Notes under the pieces: model-generated
Database searches by the model: none
The model's input: the letters and a program-made list of their open reading frames with translations, nothing else
What the model was told of the DNA's origin: nothing
In this document: positions 8,679 to 17,604 of the stretch, piece after piece
How the letters are laid out: each line of letters starts with the position of its first letter
Numbering within the stretch: the stretch's first letter is position 1
Translations under genes and position numbers: made by a program
Source: Mycobacterium lehmannii
GTDB lineage: Bacteria; Actinomycetota; Actinomycetes; Mycobacteriales; Mycobacteriaceae
Assembly (NCBI RefSeq): GCF_002245535.1
Contig: NZ_NKCN01000013.1
Coordinates: forward strand, 95,747 to 159,746
Direction of reading: 5' to 3'
DNA length: 64,000 bases

Positions 8679-9619
8679 TGAGTGAAGAACGCCAACTGCT
8701 GCGGGAGACCGTCGCCGCGCTGGTGGACAAGCACGCCTCACCTGCCGCGGTGCGCGAGGCGATGGAATCCGAACGCGGATACGACGAATCGCTGTGGACG
8801 CTGCTGTGCGAGCAGGTCGGTGCGGCGGCGCTTGTGGTGCCCGAGGAGCTGGGTGGCGCCGGAGGTGAGCTCGCCGATGCGGCGGTCGTGCTCGAGGAAC
8901 TCGGCAAGGCACTGGTGCCGACTCCGCTGTTGGGAACCATTCTCGCGGAGTTGGCACTACTGGCCGGCGACGAGCCGGACACCGAAGCGCTCGAGGGGAT
9001 GGCCGAGGGCACCAGCGTCGGCACGGTGGTCTTCGACCCCGACTATGTGATCAACGGCGACATCGCCGACGTGGTGATCGGGGCAGACGGCGACCGCATG
9101 GCCCGGTGGACCGAGTTAACCGCGAACCGCCTGGACGCGATGGACCTGACCCGCCGGCTTGCGCGCGTCGAAGTCCAACAGAGCACCGACATCGGCTCGG
9201 ATCCGGGACTGGCCGACACCGCCGCGTTGCTGCTGGCCGCCGAGCAGATCGGCGCGGCGTCGCGGTGCCTCGACCTGACGGTGCAATACACGAAGGACCG
9301 GGTGCAGTTCGGCAGGCCCATCGGCAGTTTCCAGGCGCTCAAGCACCGCATGGCCGACATGTACGTCGCGGTTCAGGCCGCGCGTGCGGTCGTCGACGAG
9401 GCGATCGCCGCGCCGTCACCGACCTCGGCTGCGCTGGCGCGGTTCTCGGCGAGCGAGGCGTTCACCAACGTCGCCGCCGAAGCCGTCCAGATGCACGGCG
9501 GCATCGCGATCACCTGGGAGCACGACATCCAGCTCTACTTCAAGCGCGCGCACGGCAGTGCCCAGCTGCTCGGACCTCCGCGCGATCACTTGCGCCGCCT
9601 CGAATCCGAAGTGTTCTAA
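8678..9619 (+). CDS. fadE33: FadE33 acyl-CoA dehydrogenase partner subunit
   Basis: A 313-residue acyl-CoA dehydrogenase-like protein, orthologue of Rv3564. It contains the FAD-side helices VQFGRPIGSFQALKHRMADM and a late VQMHGGIAITWEHDIQLYFK, with a short middle domain like FadE32. The two probably arose by duplication and each pairs with FadE31. Its ATG overlaps the fadE32 stop by one base. It is the last steroid gene of the fadD3 operon before the inserted block at 9623-10774. An in-frame upstream extension lies inside fadE32 and is rejected. Confidence 0.92.
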   Translation: MSEERQLLRETVAALVDKHASPAAVREAMESERGYDESLWTLLCEQVGAAALVVPEELGGAGGELADAAVVLEELGKALVPTPLLGTILAELALLAGDEPDTEALEGMAEGTSVGTVVFDPDYVINGDIADVVIGADGDRMARWTELTANRLDAMDLTRRLARVEVQQSTDIGSDPGLADTAALLLAAEQIGAASRCLDLTVQYTKDRVQFGRPIGSFQALKHRMADMYVAVQAARAVVDEAIAAPSPTSAALARFSASEAFTNVAAEAVQMHGGIAITWEHDIQLYFKRAHGSAQLLGPPRDHLRRLESEVF

Positions 9620-9622
9620 AGC

Positions 9623-9988
9623 TCAGGCGCACAGCCACTTCCACGCCTCTGGGCGTTGATCGAGCGAGAACGTCGCCAGCTGGCCCTTCATCAGCAGTGC
9701 GGCCGCCACGTTGACGCACCACTCCTCCCATCTCGGTGCCCCCACCATCGCCACCTTCTCGAGGTCTCGGCGGTGCTTCAAATCGAAAAGCGTGTTCTCC
9801 CACGCGGCGCCGAGAGTCCAACCCTCGAAGCTGTCGTCCATCACGAACATCACCCTCAGCGTGCCGAATCGATCGAGCAGCGACCGAACCTGCGGCGCGA
9901 GGATGTCGCGGTAATCCTCCCGCGTCAACTTTCCCCGCGCATGGATGACGAGAACATTGGCGGCGCGGTCGGCCTCGAGTTCGATCAT
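9623..9988 (-). CDS. SpoIIAA-like (STAS-fold) protein
   Basis: A 121-residue protein whose pattern (MIELEADRAANVLVIHARGK at the start, DILAPQVRSLLDRFG, VMDDSFEGWT, then an acidic to aromatic tail) matches the SpoIIAA-like family. That family is cytosolic, STAS-fold-related and of unclear role. The ATG overlaps the stop of the preceding gene on the same strand (ATGA), so the two are co-translated. It is convergent with fadE33, with 3 bases between stops. It is not at this position in the M. tuberculosis layout. Confidence 0.75.
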   Translation of the reverse strand: MIELEADRAANVLVIHARGKLTREDYRDILAPQVRSLLDRFGTLRVMFVMDDSFEGWTLGAAWENTLFDLKHRRDLEKVAMVGAPRWEEWCVNVAAALLMKGQLATFSLDQRPEAWKWLCA

Positions 9989-10287
9989 GACGCGGTGTAG
10001 GGCGCGAACAGCTCGTCAGCGGTATGGCGCAAGTCGTCGGGGAGCTCGATCCGCACCACGACCGCATCACCGTTCTCCTCCACGGTGAAGCCGAGAAATG
10101 GGCAGCAATTCCGCTCGCCGCGCACGAATGCCCGCACCAGGTCAACGGCGCTCGCGTCATATCTGAGCTCGATCGCTCGGCGTTCTCGGCGGAAGTCACG
10201 GAGGGCAGTGGAGTTCAGCTCATGGATCCACGCGAGGCGCTTCCGATGGTCGGCCGCAGGCAGGTTACATGCTGGGGGTGGTTCCAT
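9985..10287 (-). CDS. Small Cys-Cys protein encoded divergently from a MerR regulator
   Basis: A 100-residue protein with an Arg/Glu-rich middle and the motif GERNCCPFLGFTV (about 57-69), followed by an acidic C-terminus. There is no signal peptide or membrane span. The paired cysteines and the divergent metal-type MerR gene suggest a metal or thiol-stress role, but no characterised family was recognised and the function is unknown. The ATG at 10287 opens the operon that includes the SpoIIAA-like gene. Palindromic sequence at 10301-10326 lies in the shared promoter region. Confidence 0.65.
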   Translation of the reverse strand: MEPPPACNLPAADHRKRLAWIHELNSTALRDFRRERRAIELRYDASAVDLVRAFVRGERNCCPFLGFTVEENGDAVVVRIELPDDLRHTADELFAPYTAS

Positions 10288-10300
10288 ATCCTCGAGGATG

Positions 10301-10326
10301 ACCCTTCACGTAGCTTGAGGTTCAAG
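10301..10326. promoter_or_regulatory. Candidate MerR operator
   Basis: The 55-base gap between the divergent starts holds an imperfect dyad, ACCCTTCA-N7-TGAGGTT (10301-10322). Overlapping it is a perfect CTTGA-GGT-TCAAG palindrome (10314-10326). Position and symmetry suit binding by the adjacent MerR protein; this is inferred from sequence only. Confidence 0.5.
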
Positions 10327-10342
10327 AGAGCGGGATGTTTCG

Positions 10343-10774
10343 ATGGCTCGGACGGAACTGAAGATCGGGCAACTGGCACGGGCAGCTGGGACAACGCCGT
10401 CCACCATCCGCTACTACGAGGAAATCGGCCTGTTGCCACCGCCGGGCCGTGTGGGCGGTCAACGACGCTACCGCCGCGACGACATCGGGCGATTGACGTT
10501 CATCAGGCACTGCCGGGAGTTCGGTTTTGCGGTCGCCCAGGTGCGAACCCTGGCGTGCCTGCTGCAGGACACCGACCGGTCCTGCATTGAGGCGCGCGAG
10601 GTGGCCGAGACGCATCTTGCTTCCATCCGCGATAAGCTCGCGGAGCTACATGCGCTCGAGCGCGACATCGCGAGGCTTCTCGATGTGGCCAGTGTCGACT
10701 GCGACGGCGGCCCGGGCGCGGACTGTGCCGTGCTGCGCGGCCTCGCCGAGCCGGCGTGCGAGGATCACGGATGA
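10343..10774 (+). CDS. MerR-family metal/redox-type transcriptional regulator
   Basis: A 143-residue MerR protein. The N-terminal winged helix is clear (KIGQLARAAGTTPSTIRYYE, RVGGQRRYRRDD), followed by a dimerisation helix. Its C-terminus has the layout of metal-sensing members: Cys in DRSCIEAREVAETH near residue 81, then CDGGPGADC near 116-124. That points to a thiophilic or divalent metal sensor of the ZntR/CadR/MerR type, with the ligand unknown. It is divergent from the Cys-Cys protein gene. The TGA overlaps the aspB start (ATGATGA), so aspB may be cotranscribed with it. Confidence 0.88.
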   Translation: MARTELKIGQLARAAGTTPSTIRYYEEIGLLPPPGRVGGQRRYRRDDIGRLTFIRHCREFGFAVAQVRTLACLLQDTDRSCIEAREVAETHLASIRDKLAELHALERDIARLLDVASVDCDGGPGADCAVLRGLAEPACEDHG

Positions 10775-11949
10775 TGACCGGGAAGATCTCGCTGCGCGCA
10801 GGGATCCCCCCGTTCTACGTCATGGACGTATGGCTGGCCGCCGCCGAGCGGCAGCGCAGCCACGGTGACCTGGTCAACCTGTCCGCGGGCCAACCCAGCG
10901 CGGGCGCTCCCGCAGCCGTGCGGGCAGCCGCCAAGGAGGCGCTGGAGACGACCGTCCTCGGATATACCGTCGCGCTCGGGATCCCGGAACTGCGCGCAGC
11001 AATCGCGCATTCGTACCTGGAACAGCATGGCCTGCAGGTGGATCCGGATGACGTGGTCATCACCACGGGCTCGTCGGGTGGCTTCCTACTGGCGTTCCTG
11101 GCCTGCTTCGACGTCGGCGACCGGGTCGCGATCGCCAGCCCGGGTTACCCCTGTTATCGAAACATCCTCTCCGCACTGGGTTGTGACGTCGTGGAGATCC
11201 CCTGCGGCGCCGAAACCCGTTTTCAGCCGACGGTGCAGATGCTCGAGGAACTCGACCCGCCCGTGCAGGGTGTCATCGTGGCGAGCCCCGCCAACCCGAC
11301 AGGCACGGTGATCCCGCCGGACGAGCTCGCTGCGATCGCTTCGTGGTGCGCGTCGCGCGGTGTCCGGTTGATCAGCGACGAGGTGTATCACGGGCTGGTC
11401 TACGAAGGTGCTCCCGCCGTCAGCTGCGCCTGGGCGACATCACGGGATTCGATTGTGGTGAACAGCTTCTCGAAATACTTTGCGATGACAGGTTGGCGGC
11501 TCGGCTGGCTTCTGGTTCCGAAGGAACTGCAGCGGGCGGTCGACCGTCTCACCGGAAACTTCACCATCTGCCCGCCGACTCTGCCGCAGTACGCCGCGAT
11601 CGCGGCGTTCACCCCGGAGTCGATCGCGGAGGCCGACGCGCTGCTGCACCACTACGCCGCCAACCGGCAGATGCTGCTCGAAGGTCTGCGCGGCCTCGGC
11701 ATCGATCGCTTGGCCCCGACTGACGGAGCGTTCTACGTGTACGCCGACGTGTCACATCTGACATCGGATTCGCTGTCGTTCTGTTCGAAGCTGCTCGCCG
11801 ACACCGGAGTTGCGATCGCACCGGGCATCGACTTCGACCCGGCCCGCGGCCATACGTTCGTCCGGCTGTCATTCGCCGGGCCCGCGAGCGACATCACCGA
11901 GGCGCTCCGGCGAATCGGCAGCTGGCTGGGTCAGCTGCAGCACCATTAG
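10771..11949 (+). CDS. aspB: AspB-like class I/II aminotransferase
   Basis: A 392-residue PLP enzyme of the aspartate aminotransferase fold, in the position of Rv3565 (aspB). The PLP-binding lysine is in NSFSKYFAMTGWRLGW (about 230). Other conserved points are SPANPTGTV (Asn contacting PLP), SDEVYHGLVY (Asp/Tyr), and a C-terminal RLSFAG arginine for the substrate carboxylate. The start is ATG 10771 or ATG 10774, both overlapping the MerR stop; an extension to 10756 is less likely. The substrate is not established for this family, and a role in sterol breakdown rests only on location. Confidence 0.88.
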   Translation: MMTGKISLRAGIPPFYVMDVWLAAAERQRSHGDLVNLSAGQPSAGAPAAVRAAAKEALETTVLGYTVALGIPELRAAIAHSYLEQHGLQVDPDDVVITTGSSGGFLLAFLACFDVGDRVAIASPGYPCYRNILSALGCDVVEIPCGAETRFQPTVQMLEELDPPVQGVIVASPANPTGTVIPPDELAAIASWCASRGVRLISDEVYHGLVYEGAPAVSCAWATSRDSIVVNSFSKYFAMTGWRLGWLLVPKELQRAVDRLTGNFTICPPTLPQYAAIAAFTPESIAEADALLHHYAANRQMLLEGLRGLGIDRLAPTDGAFYVYADVSHLTSDSLSFCSKLLADTGVAIAPGIDFDPARGHTFVRLSFAGPASDITEALRRIGSWLGQLQHH

Positions 11950-11975
11950 CAATCCGGTGCGCACGTCGACCGCAG

Positions 11976-13436
11976 TCAAAACGACGGCGACTCCGAGGCG
12001 TTCTGTGCCCGTTCGGCTTTGATGCGCTGGGCACGTTCGACCGATCGGGCGTTCTTGCGCATCGGCATCTTCAAACCGCGGTTGCCGGGCGGCGGGCCGG
12101 CACCATGCGGTGGGCCGCTAGCCCGCGGCGGCAGCTCGGCTGCCTTGGTGTCCCATCCGGGGAACAGACTTCGAGACCCCGGATACGTCGTATATGTACG
12201 GCCTGTCGGTGACGTCCAGACCGCGGCGCCGTCTGCGCGCAGCAGATACGACCAGTCACCGTCCCAGAAGGTTTTCAGTAGGTGGTGAAGACGGCAGAGG
12301 CAAGCCAGATTCGACTGATGCGTTGCCCCGTTCGGGTGGGCCGTGACGTGGTCGATATCGCAGAACTCCGCGCGCCGATGGCATCCCGGAAAGCGGCAGC
12401 GCAGATCACGGGCGCGGATGCGACGGGCCAGCTTGGCCGACGGCCGATATCCGTGCTCGGGCTGTTCGTCCGGTTCGCCCAGCGGCCGCAGTGTGGCACC
12501 GTTGCGCAGCAGCGCGGCCAGCATCGGGGTGGTCAGCACCTCGGGACCCCCGGCTCCGGATATCACTGCGGTGCCCGGGTCCCGTCGGCAGGCCGCGGTG
12601 CGGCGGACGGATTCCGGTGTCGCTTGGGTGGCATCGACGGCGGTCTGGTCGGCGTAAACATTCACCACCACCGACGATGAAGGGGCGGGCTGGGCCGCCC
12701 GCGCCGGGCAGGCCGGGGAGCCGCATTCGCACGGTAGGTGGTCGTTGCCGTTCGCAAGCGCCCCGACTGCGTCGCTGCGACGCTCGCCGGCCGAACGCGG
12801 ATCGTCAGGGCACACGGTGGCCACCATCGCGGCGACCTTGCGGTCGAGAACCGCGGCATCGGCGGGTTGCAATTTGCCCCACACCGATGTGGCCCCGTGC
12901 TCGTCTTCGTAGGACCCGACTTTGAAATCGCGGCCACGGGCGCGGGCCTGGCTGGCGATCACCGCGTCGGGATCGTACTGCAGCACCAATGCGTCCACGC
13001 CGATGCGCAGATCGTCTTCCGACAGCGGTCCCCACTCGTCCGCCCGTTCGGCCAGCGCCGCATCGACCTGCGCCCAAACCGCGTCGTCGGCGATCAACCG
13101 GGTACGCCACGTGAGTATCCCGATCACGCGCGCCGAGAGCCGGCCCGCGCCGAACAGCGCACCGACCTTGGGCAGGCGATCGCGCAGGGTTTCGGCGATG
13201 CGCATCTGCCCGCAGGCCCTGCCGTGGCTGATGTTCATGGCAGCGGTGACCTCGGCAGCGGTCGAAGCCCACGGATCACACGCCCACAACGCACGCGGAT
13301 GCTCGTCGTCGCCGACACCGCGGCGCGACATCAGCTCCCCGATCGCCGCCGTGCGCAATGAGCTCGCGGACGCTTCGGCGCGGGTGGCCTCCTCGATGGT
13401 GGCCACCAACCCCACTTCATCCACGCCTTCGAACAC
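11976..13436 (-). CDS. DUF222/HNH-endonuclease protein (13E12-repeat family)
   Basis: A 486-residue protein with a DUF222-type N-terminal helical region (about 1-330). It ends in an HNH nuclease motif, CRFPGCHRRAEFCDIDHV then NLACLCRLHHLLK (about 385-425), with the zinc-binding cysteines present. The family is abundant and repetitive in mycobacteria and its biological role is unknown. The GTG at 13436 is chosen because such proteins usually begin MFEG-like (here VFEGVDE); a much longer in-frame opening upstream is antisense to aacS. It lies between aspB and the ketone-body operon, outside the M. tuberculosis gene order. Confidence 0.85.
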   Translation of the reverse strand: MFEGVDEVGLVATIEEATRAEASASSLRTAAIGELMSRRGVGDDEHPRALWACDPWASTAAEVTAAMNISHGRACGQMRIAETLRDRLPKVGALFGAGRLSARVIGILTWRTRLIADDAVWAQVDAALAERADEWGPLSEDDLRIGVDALVLQYDPDAVIASQARARGRDFKVGSYEDEHGATSVWGKLQPADAAVLDRKVAAMVATVCPDDPRSAGERRSDAVGALANGNDHLPCECGSPACPARAAQPAPSSSVVVNVYADQTAVDATQATPESVRRTAACRRDPGTAVISGAGGPEVLTTPMLAALLRNGATLRPLGEPDEQPEHGYRPSAKLARRIRARDLRCRFPGCHRRAEFCDIDHVTAHPNGATHQSNLACLCRLHHLLKTFWDGDWSYLLRADGAAVWTSPTGRTYTTYPGSRSLFPGWDTKAAELPPRASGPPHGAGPPPGNRGLKMPMRKNARSVERAQRIKAERAQNASESPSF

Positions 13437-13475
13437 GTGTTCGATTATGCCACGCCCGGGCGACAAGAATGAACA

Positions 13476-13490
13476 CCCGAATGAGTCGGG
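13476..13490 (-). terminator. Weak hairpin downstream of aacS
   Basis: CCCGA-N5-TCGGG forms a short perfect stem just past the aacS stop, with a modest T-rich run after it on the minus strand. The stem is only 5 base pairs, so it may not terminate efficiently. Confidence 0.3.
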
Positions 13491-13495
13491 ATAAC

Positions 13496-15391
13496 TCAGC
13501 GCTTCTGTGTGACGTACCAGTCCAACAGGTCCGGGTCGTCGACGGCGCTGCGCTCGACCACCTTCGCGGCGTCGGCGCCCTGGAACAGCTTCTTGATCGG
13601 CACCTCGAGCTTCTTGCCCGTGCGGGTGTGCGGAACACCCGGCGCGGCGATGATCTCGTCGGGCACATGCCGCGGCGAGACCTCTTCGCGGACGGCGTTC
13701 TTGATGCGGTCGCGCACCTCGTCGGTCAGTTCGGCCCCCTCGGCGAGGACCACGAACAGCGGCATCCAGTATCCGCCGTCGGGCTGGTCGACGCCGATGA
13801 TCAGGGCTTCGGCCACCTCGGGCAGCCGTTCGACCGCCTGGTAGATGTCGGCGCTGCCCATCCGGATACCGTGCCGGTTCAACGTCGAGTCCGAACGGCC
13901 GTGCACGATGACACTGCCGTGATCGGTGATCGTGATCCAGTCCCCGTGCCGCCACACCCCGGGATACATCTCGAAATACGCTGCGCGGTAACGTGACCCG
14001 TCGGGATCGTTCCAGAAGCCGACCGGCATCGACGGCATTGGCTTGATCACCACCAGCTCGCCGACCTCGTTGCGCACCGGCTTTCCGGACTCGTCCCACG
14101 AGTCCAGGGCGCATCCGAGGTACGGCGCCGACAGCTCACCCGGCCACACCGGGACCGTGCGGACCCCGCCGATGAAAGCGGACACCACGTCGGTGCCGCC
14201 ACTGATCGAGGACACCTGCACGTGCTCACCGACGTTGTCGCGCAACCACAGTGACGACGACGGGGGCAACGACGAGCCGGTGATGCCGACCGTGCGCAGC
14301 GCCGACAGGTCATGCTCCTTGCGCGGCACCGCACCGGCCTTCGCGCAGCCCAGCACATAGCCCGGACTCGTCCCCAGCACCGTCGCCTTGACCCGCGCCG
14401 CGATCTCCCAGAGCACATCCGGACGCGGCACATTGGGGCTGCCGTCGTAGCAGACGATCGTCGATCCGACCAGCAGGCCCGCCACCTGGAAGTTCCACAT
14501 CATCCAGCTGGGACTGGTGTACCAGAAGAAGATGTCGTCCGGTCCGATATCGGACTGCAGGCTCACGGCTTTGAGGTGTTCGACCAGCACACCGCCGTGG
14601 CCGTGAATGATGCCCTTGGGCAACCCGGTGGTGCCCGAGGAAAACAGGATCCACAGCGGGTGGGCGAAGTCGACCGGCGTCGTGGTCAACTCCTTGCTAC
14701 TGCTGCCCGCCATGTCGGGTGCCATCACCGTCGCACGCAGCGTTGGTAATCCCTTCTGCAGCGCGGTGATTTCGGCGGCCTTGTCATGGAACTTGCCGCC
14801 GTAGGTATAGCCGTCGGTGGTCACCAGCACGGTGGGTTCGAGCTGACCGAGACGGTCGAGTGCGGCCTTGGCCGAATAGTCCTGGCCGCATGCGCTCCAA
14901 ATCGCGCCGATGCTGGCCGTCGCCAGGAACGCGATCACGGCCTCGGGGATGTTGGGCAGATATCCGACGACCCGGTCGCCGGCGCTCACACCGAGGTCGC
15001 GCAGCGTCTGCGCGAACGCCGCCGTGCGTCCCAACAACTCGGCCCACGACACCTCGACGGGATCCCCACCCTCGCGCAGGTACAGGATGGCGGGCCGGTC
15101 CGACCGGGCGTTGCGAATCACCTGATCCACATAGTTGAGCTGCACGCCCGGAAACCACTGCGCTCCAGGCATTTCAGCAGAGGTGAGCACCTGCTCCGGG
15201 CGATCGCCGAGGTCGAAGTAGTCCCACAACGCGGCCCAGAACTCATCCGGCTCGTCGGTCGACCACTGCCACAGCGTCTCGTAGTCGGGATGATTTCGGC
15301 CGGTGCGGCGCTGCACGAACTGTGCGAAGTCGGTGACGCGCGCTCCGGCCACATCGTCCTCGGTGGGTGTCCATTGCGGAGTTGCGGTCAT
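13496..15391 (-). CDS. aacS: Acetoacetyl-CoA synthetase
   Basis: A 631-residue ANL-family ligase with the length and motifs of acetoacetate-CoA ligases. It has an N-terminal ACS-like region ending in LNYVDQVIRNA, P-loop LFSSGTTGLPKGIIHGHGG (about 255), SPSWMMWNFQVAGLLVG, and the C-terminal HTRTGKKLEVPIKK with the conserved catalytic lysine. It would activate acetoacetate to acetoacetyl-CoA in the cytosol, following the dehydrogenase encoded immediately upstream. The ATG at 15391 overlaps the stop of that gene (ATGA). It is the last gene of the MFS-bdh-aacS operon. Confidence 0.93.
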   Translation of the reverse strand: MTATPQWTPTEDDVAGARVTDFAQFVQRRTGRNHPDYETLWQWSTDEPDEFWAALWDYFDLGDRPEQVLTSAEMPGAQWFPGVQLNYVDQVIRNARSDRPAILYLREGGDPVEVSWAELLGRTAAFAQTLRDLGVSAGDRVVGYLPNIPEAVIAFLATASIGAIWSACGQDYSAKAALDRLGQLEPTVLVTTDGYTYGGKFHDKAAEITALQKGLPTLRATVMAPDMAGSSSKELTTTPVDFAHPLWILFSSGTTGLPKGIIHGHGGVLVEHLKAVSLQSDIGPDDIFFWYTSPSWMMWNFQVAGLLVGSTIVCYDGSPNVPRPDVLWEIAARVKATVLGTSPGYVLGCAKAGAVPRKEHDLSALRTVGITGSSLPPSSSLWLRDNVGEHVQVSSISGGTDVVSAFIGGVRTVPVWPGELSAPYLGCALDSWDESGKPVRNEVGELVVIKPMPSMPVGFWNDPDGSRYRAAYFEMYPGVWRHGDWITITDHGSVIVHGRSDSTLNRHGIRMGSADIYQAVERLPEVAEALIIGVDQPDGGYWMPLFVVLAEGAELTDEVRDRIKNAVREEVSPRHVPDEIIAAPGVPHTRTGKKLEVPIKKLFQGADAAKVVERSAVDDPDLLDWYVTQKR

Positions 15392-16134
15392 CGGGCGCTC
15401 CACCCACCGTCCATCGTGTACGACGCTCCGGTCACCATCACTGCGGCCGGCGAGGCGAGCCAGGTGACCAGGGAGGCAACTTCTTCGGGTTCGACAAGTC
15501 GCTTGATCGCGCTCTCCTTCAACAGAATGTCGGCGACCACCTTATCCTCGTCGATCCCGTGGGTGCGGGCCTGATCGGCGATCTGCTTGGTCACCAGCGG
15601 GGTACGCACATAGCCGGGGTCGACACAGTTGCTTGTGACGCCGTGCGGCGCGCCCTCCAGAGCGGTCACCTTCGACAGCCCCTCCAAACCGTGCTTGGCG
15701 GTGACGTAGCCGCTCTTGTACTCCGAGGCGCGTAGACCGTGCACCGAGGAGATGTTGATGACGCGTCCGAACTCCTGCTCGTACATGTGCGGCAACGCCG
15801 CGCGGATCAACAGGAACGGCGCTTCCAGCATCAACGCGAGGATGAAGCGGAATCGCTCGGGCGGAAACTCGTGGATCGGGCTGACGTGCTGCACCCCGGC
15901 GTTGTTGACGAGGACGTCGGTCTGCAGCCGAAGGTCCTCGAGCGCCGACACGTCGGAAAGGTCGACAGCCCATGGCCTTCCACCGATCTCGTCGGCAACC
16001 TTCTTGGCGCCTTCCTCATCCAGGTCCGCGACGGTTACCGTCACCCCGCGCTCGGCGAGGGCATGCGCACAAGCCGCGCCGATCCCGCTTGCGCCACCGG
16101 TGACCAACGCGGTGCGCCCGTCGAGATCGCTCAT
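15388..16134 (-). CDS. bdhA: 3-Hydroxybutyrate dehydrogenase (SDR)
   Basis: A 248-residue classical short-chain dehydrogenase with TGGASGIG (about 13-20), LVNNAG (about 76), and NISSVHGL...YVTAKHG catalytic Ser, Tyr and Lys. The overall sequence matches bacterial D-3-hydroxybutyrate dehydrogenases, including the VHGLRASEYKSGYV region and the late DPGYVRTPLV. It would convert 3-hydroxybutyrate to acetoacetate with NAD. The next gene makes acetoacetyl-CoA, which supports the assignment. It overlaps both neighbours by 4 bases (ATGA on each side), indicating tight coupling. Confidence 0.9.
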   Translation of the reverse strand: MSDLDGRTALVTGGASGIGAACAHALAERGVTVTVADLDEEGAKKVADEIGGRPWAVDLSDVSALEDLRLQTDVLVNNAGVQHVSPIHEFPPERFRFILALMLEAPFLLIRAALPHMYEQEFGRVINISSVHGLRASEYKSGYVTAKHGLEGLSKVTALEGAPHGVTSNCVDPGYVRTPLVTKQIADQARTHGIDEDKVVADILLKESAIKRLVEPEEVASLVTWLASPAAVMVTGASYTMDGGWSAR

Positions 16135-17495
16135 ACGACACCCGCCTTGGCGAGTTGATCGCGATCGGCGGCGTCGAGCGTCCCGAGGTCGAGGCCTTTG
16201 GTCTCACGGTTGAACAACGCGGCCACCAGGGTGATCGCCGACGCGCCCGCGAGGTAGAGAGCGATGGGAACTGCTGAGTCGAACCTGTCCAGCAGCCAGG
16301 TGGCGATGGCAGGAGCGAGCGATCCGGCGACGATGGATGTCACCTGATAGCCAAGGGAGACACCGGAATACCGCATACGAGTCGGGAACATCTCGGCCAT
16401 GATCGCCGGCTGCGGTGAGTACATCAGCGCGTGGATGACGAGCCCGAGGATGATGGCTGCCATGATCAACGCATAGGAACCGCTGTTCATCATCGGGAAC
16501 GCGAAGAAGCCCCACGTGCCTCCGAGGATCGCCCCGACGATGTACACCGGCCGCCTACCGAACCGATCAGACAAGCGCCCCACTTGGGGGATCACCACGA
16601 AGTGCACGGCGTGCGCGACCAGCAACCACCAGAGGATGTCGCTGGTGTCGGCGCCGACGTGCGTCTTGAGGTACACGATCGAGAAGGTGACCACCAGGTA
16701 GTACATGATGTTCTCGGCGAACCGCAGGCCCATTGCGGTGAAAACGCCACGCGGATAACGCTTCAGCACCTCGACCACGCCGTACGAGACTGCCTTGGCG
16801 CGCTCGACCTCCTCTTGTGCGGCCACGAAGATCGGGGCATCGGTGACCTTGGTCCGGATGTAGTACCCGATCAGCACCACCACGGCCGACAGCCAGAACG
16901 CGACCCGCCATCCCCAGGACAGGAACGCCGTCTCCGGCAGCGCGGCGGTCAGCACCAGCAAGACGACGGTGGCGAGCATGTTGCCCACCGGCACCGCCGC
17001 CTGCGGCCAGCTGGCCCAGAAGCCGCGTTTGTCGTTGGGGCTGTGCTCGGCGACGAGTAGGACCGCTCCCCCCCATTCGCCTCCGACCGCGAACCCCTGC
17101 ATGAACCGCAGGACCACCAGCAGGATCGGCGCCCACACCCCGATCTGCGCGTACGTCGGCAGGCAGCCCATGAGGAAGGTGACGGCACCGACGAGCAGGA
17201 TCGCGAACTGCAGCAGCTTCTTGCGCCCGTACTTGTCGCCGAAGTGACCGAAGACAATGCCGCCCAGCGGCCGCGCCACGAATCCGACGGCGTAGGTCAA
17301 CAGTGCGGCGATCAGGCCGCTGGCCTCACTGGTGCCTTCTGCGAAGAACACCTTGTTGAAGACCAGGGTGGCGGCGGTGGCGTAGAGGAAGAATTCGTAC
17401 CACTCGACGACGGTGCCTGCCATCGAGGCGACCACGACGCGTTTGAGCCCGGTCGGGACCGGCGCGGCGCCGCTGTCGGCATTGGTGACACCCAT
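16131..17495 (-). CDS. MFS (metabolite:H+ symporter family) transporter, probable ketone-body or small organic acid importer
   Basis: A 454-residue, 12-span transporter. It has the metabolite:H+ symporter signatures VVEWYEFFLYATAA (first span), RPLGGIVFGHFGDKYGRKK (loop 2-3), GFAVGGEWGGAVLL and SDRFGRRPVY (loop 8-9). Transport of 3-hydroxybutyrate or acetoacetate is inferred from being first in an operon with their catabolic enzymes. The ATG at 17495 is preceded by a strong GAAGGAG. A longer in-frame opening upstream is antisense to the LysR gene and is rejected. The shared promoter region contains an 8-base inverted repeat. Confidence 0.87.
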   Translation of the reverse strand: MGVTNADSGAAPVPTGLKRVVVASMAGTVVEWYEFFLYATAATLVFNKVFFAEGTSEASGLIAALLTYAVGFVARPLGGIVFGHFGDKYGRKKLLQFAILLVGAVTFLMGCLPTYAQIGVWAPILLVVLRFMQGFAVGGEWGGAVLLVAEHSPNDKRGFWASWPQAAVPVGNMLATVVLLVLTAALPETAFLSWGWRVAFWLSAVVVLIGYYIRTKVTDAPIFVAAQEEVERAKAVSYGVVEVLKRYPRGVFTAMGLRFAENIMYYLVVTFSIVYLKTHVGADTSDILWWLLVAHAVHFVVIPQVGRLSDRFGRRPVYIVGAILGGTWGFFAFPMMNSGSYALIMAAIILGLVIHALMYSPQPAIMAEMFPTRMRYSGVSLGYQVTSIVAGSLAPAIATWLLDRFDSAVPIALYLAGASAITLVAALFNRETKGLDLGTLDAADRDQLAKAGVV

Positions 17496-17546
17496 CGCAC
17501 ACTCCTTCGGGTTGTGATGGCAGACAAGTCGCCTGTGAGTATTCCC

Positions 17547-17592
17547 GCAGATACGTCCCCGGGCAATGGCGAAAGGCGCAGGGAGTATCTGC
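17547..17592. promoter_or_regulatory. Inverted repeat in the MFS/LysR divergent promoter
   Basis: GCAGATAC (17547-17554) and GTATCTGC (17585-17592) are perfect inverted copies separated by 30 bases, between the divergent starts at 17495 and 17605. This suits two half-sites for the adjacent LysR protein; binding is inferred. Confidence 0.5.
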
Positions 17593-17604
17593 AAAAATGC
17601 ACAC

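Noticed and set aside
13453..13462. A perfect CGCCCGGGCG palindrome upstream of the DUF222 gene
   Set aside because: Short GC palindromes are expected by chance at this composition, and no regulator or second copy supports it.
11976..14114. A 712-residue open frame suggesting a long fusion ending in the HNH domain
   Set aside because: Its first 226 residues are antisense to aacS and low-complexity; the DUF222 family start VFEGVDE at 13436 explains the real gene.
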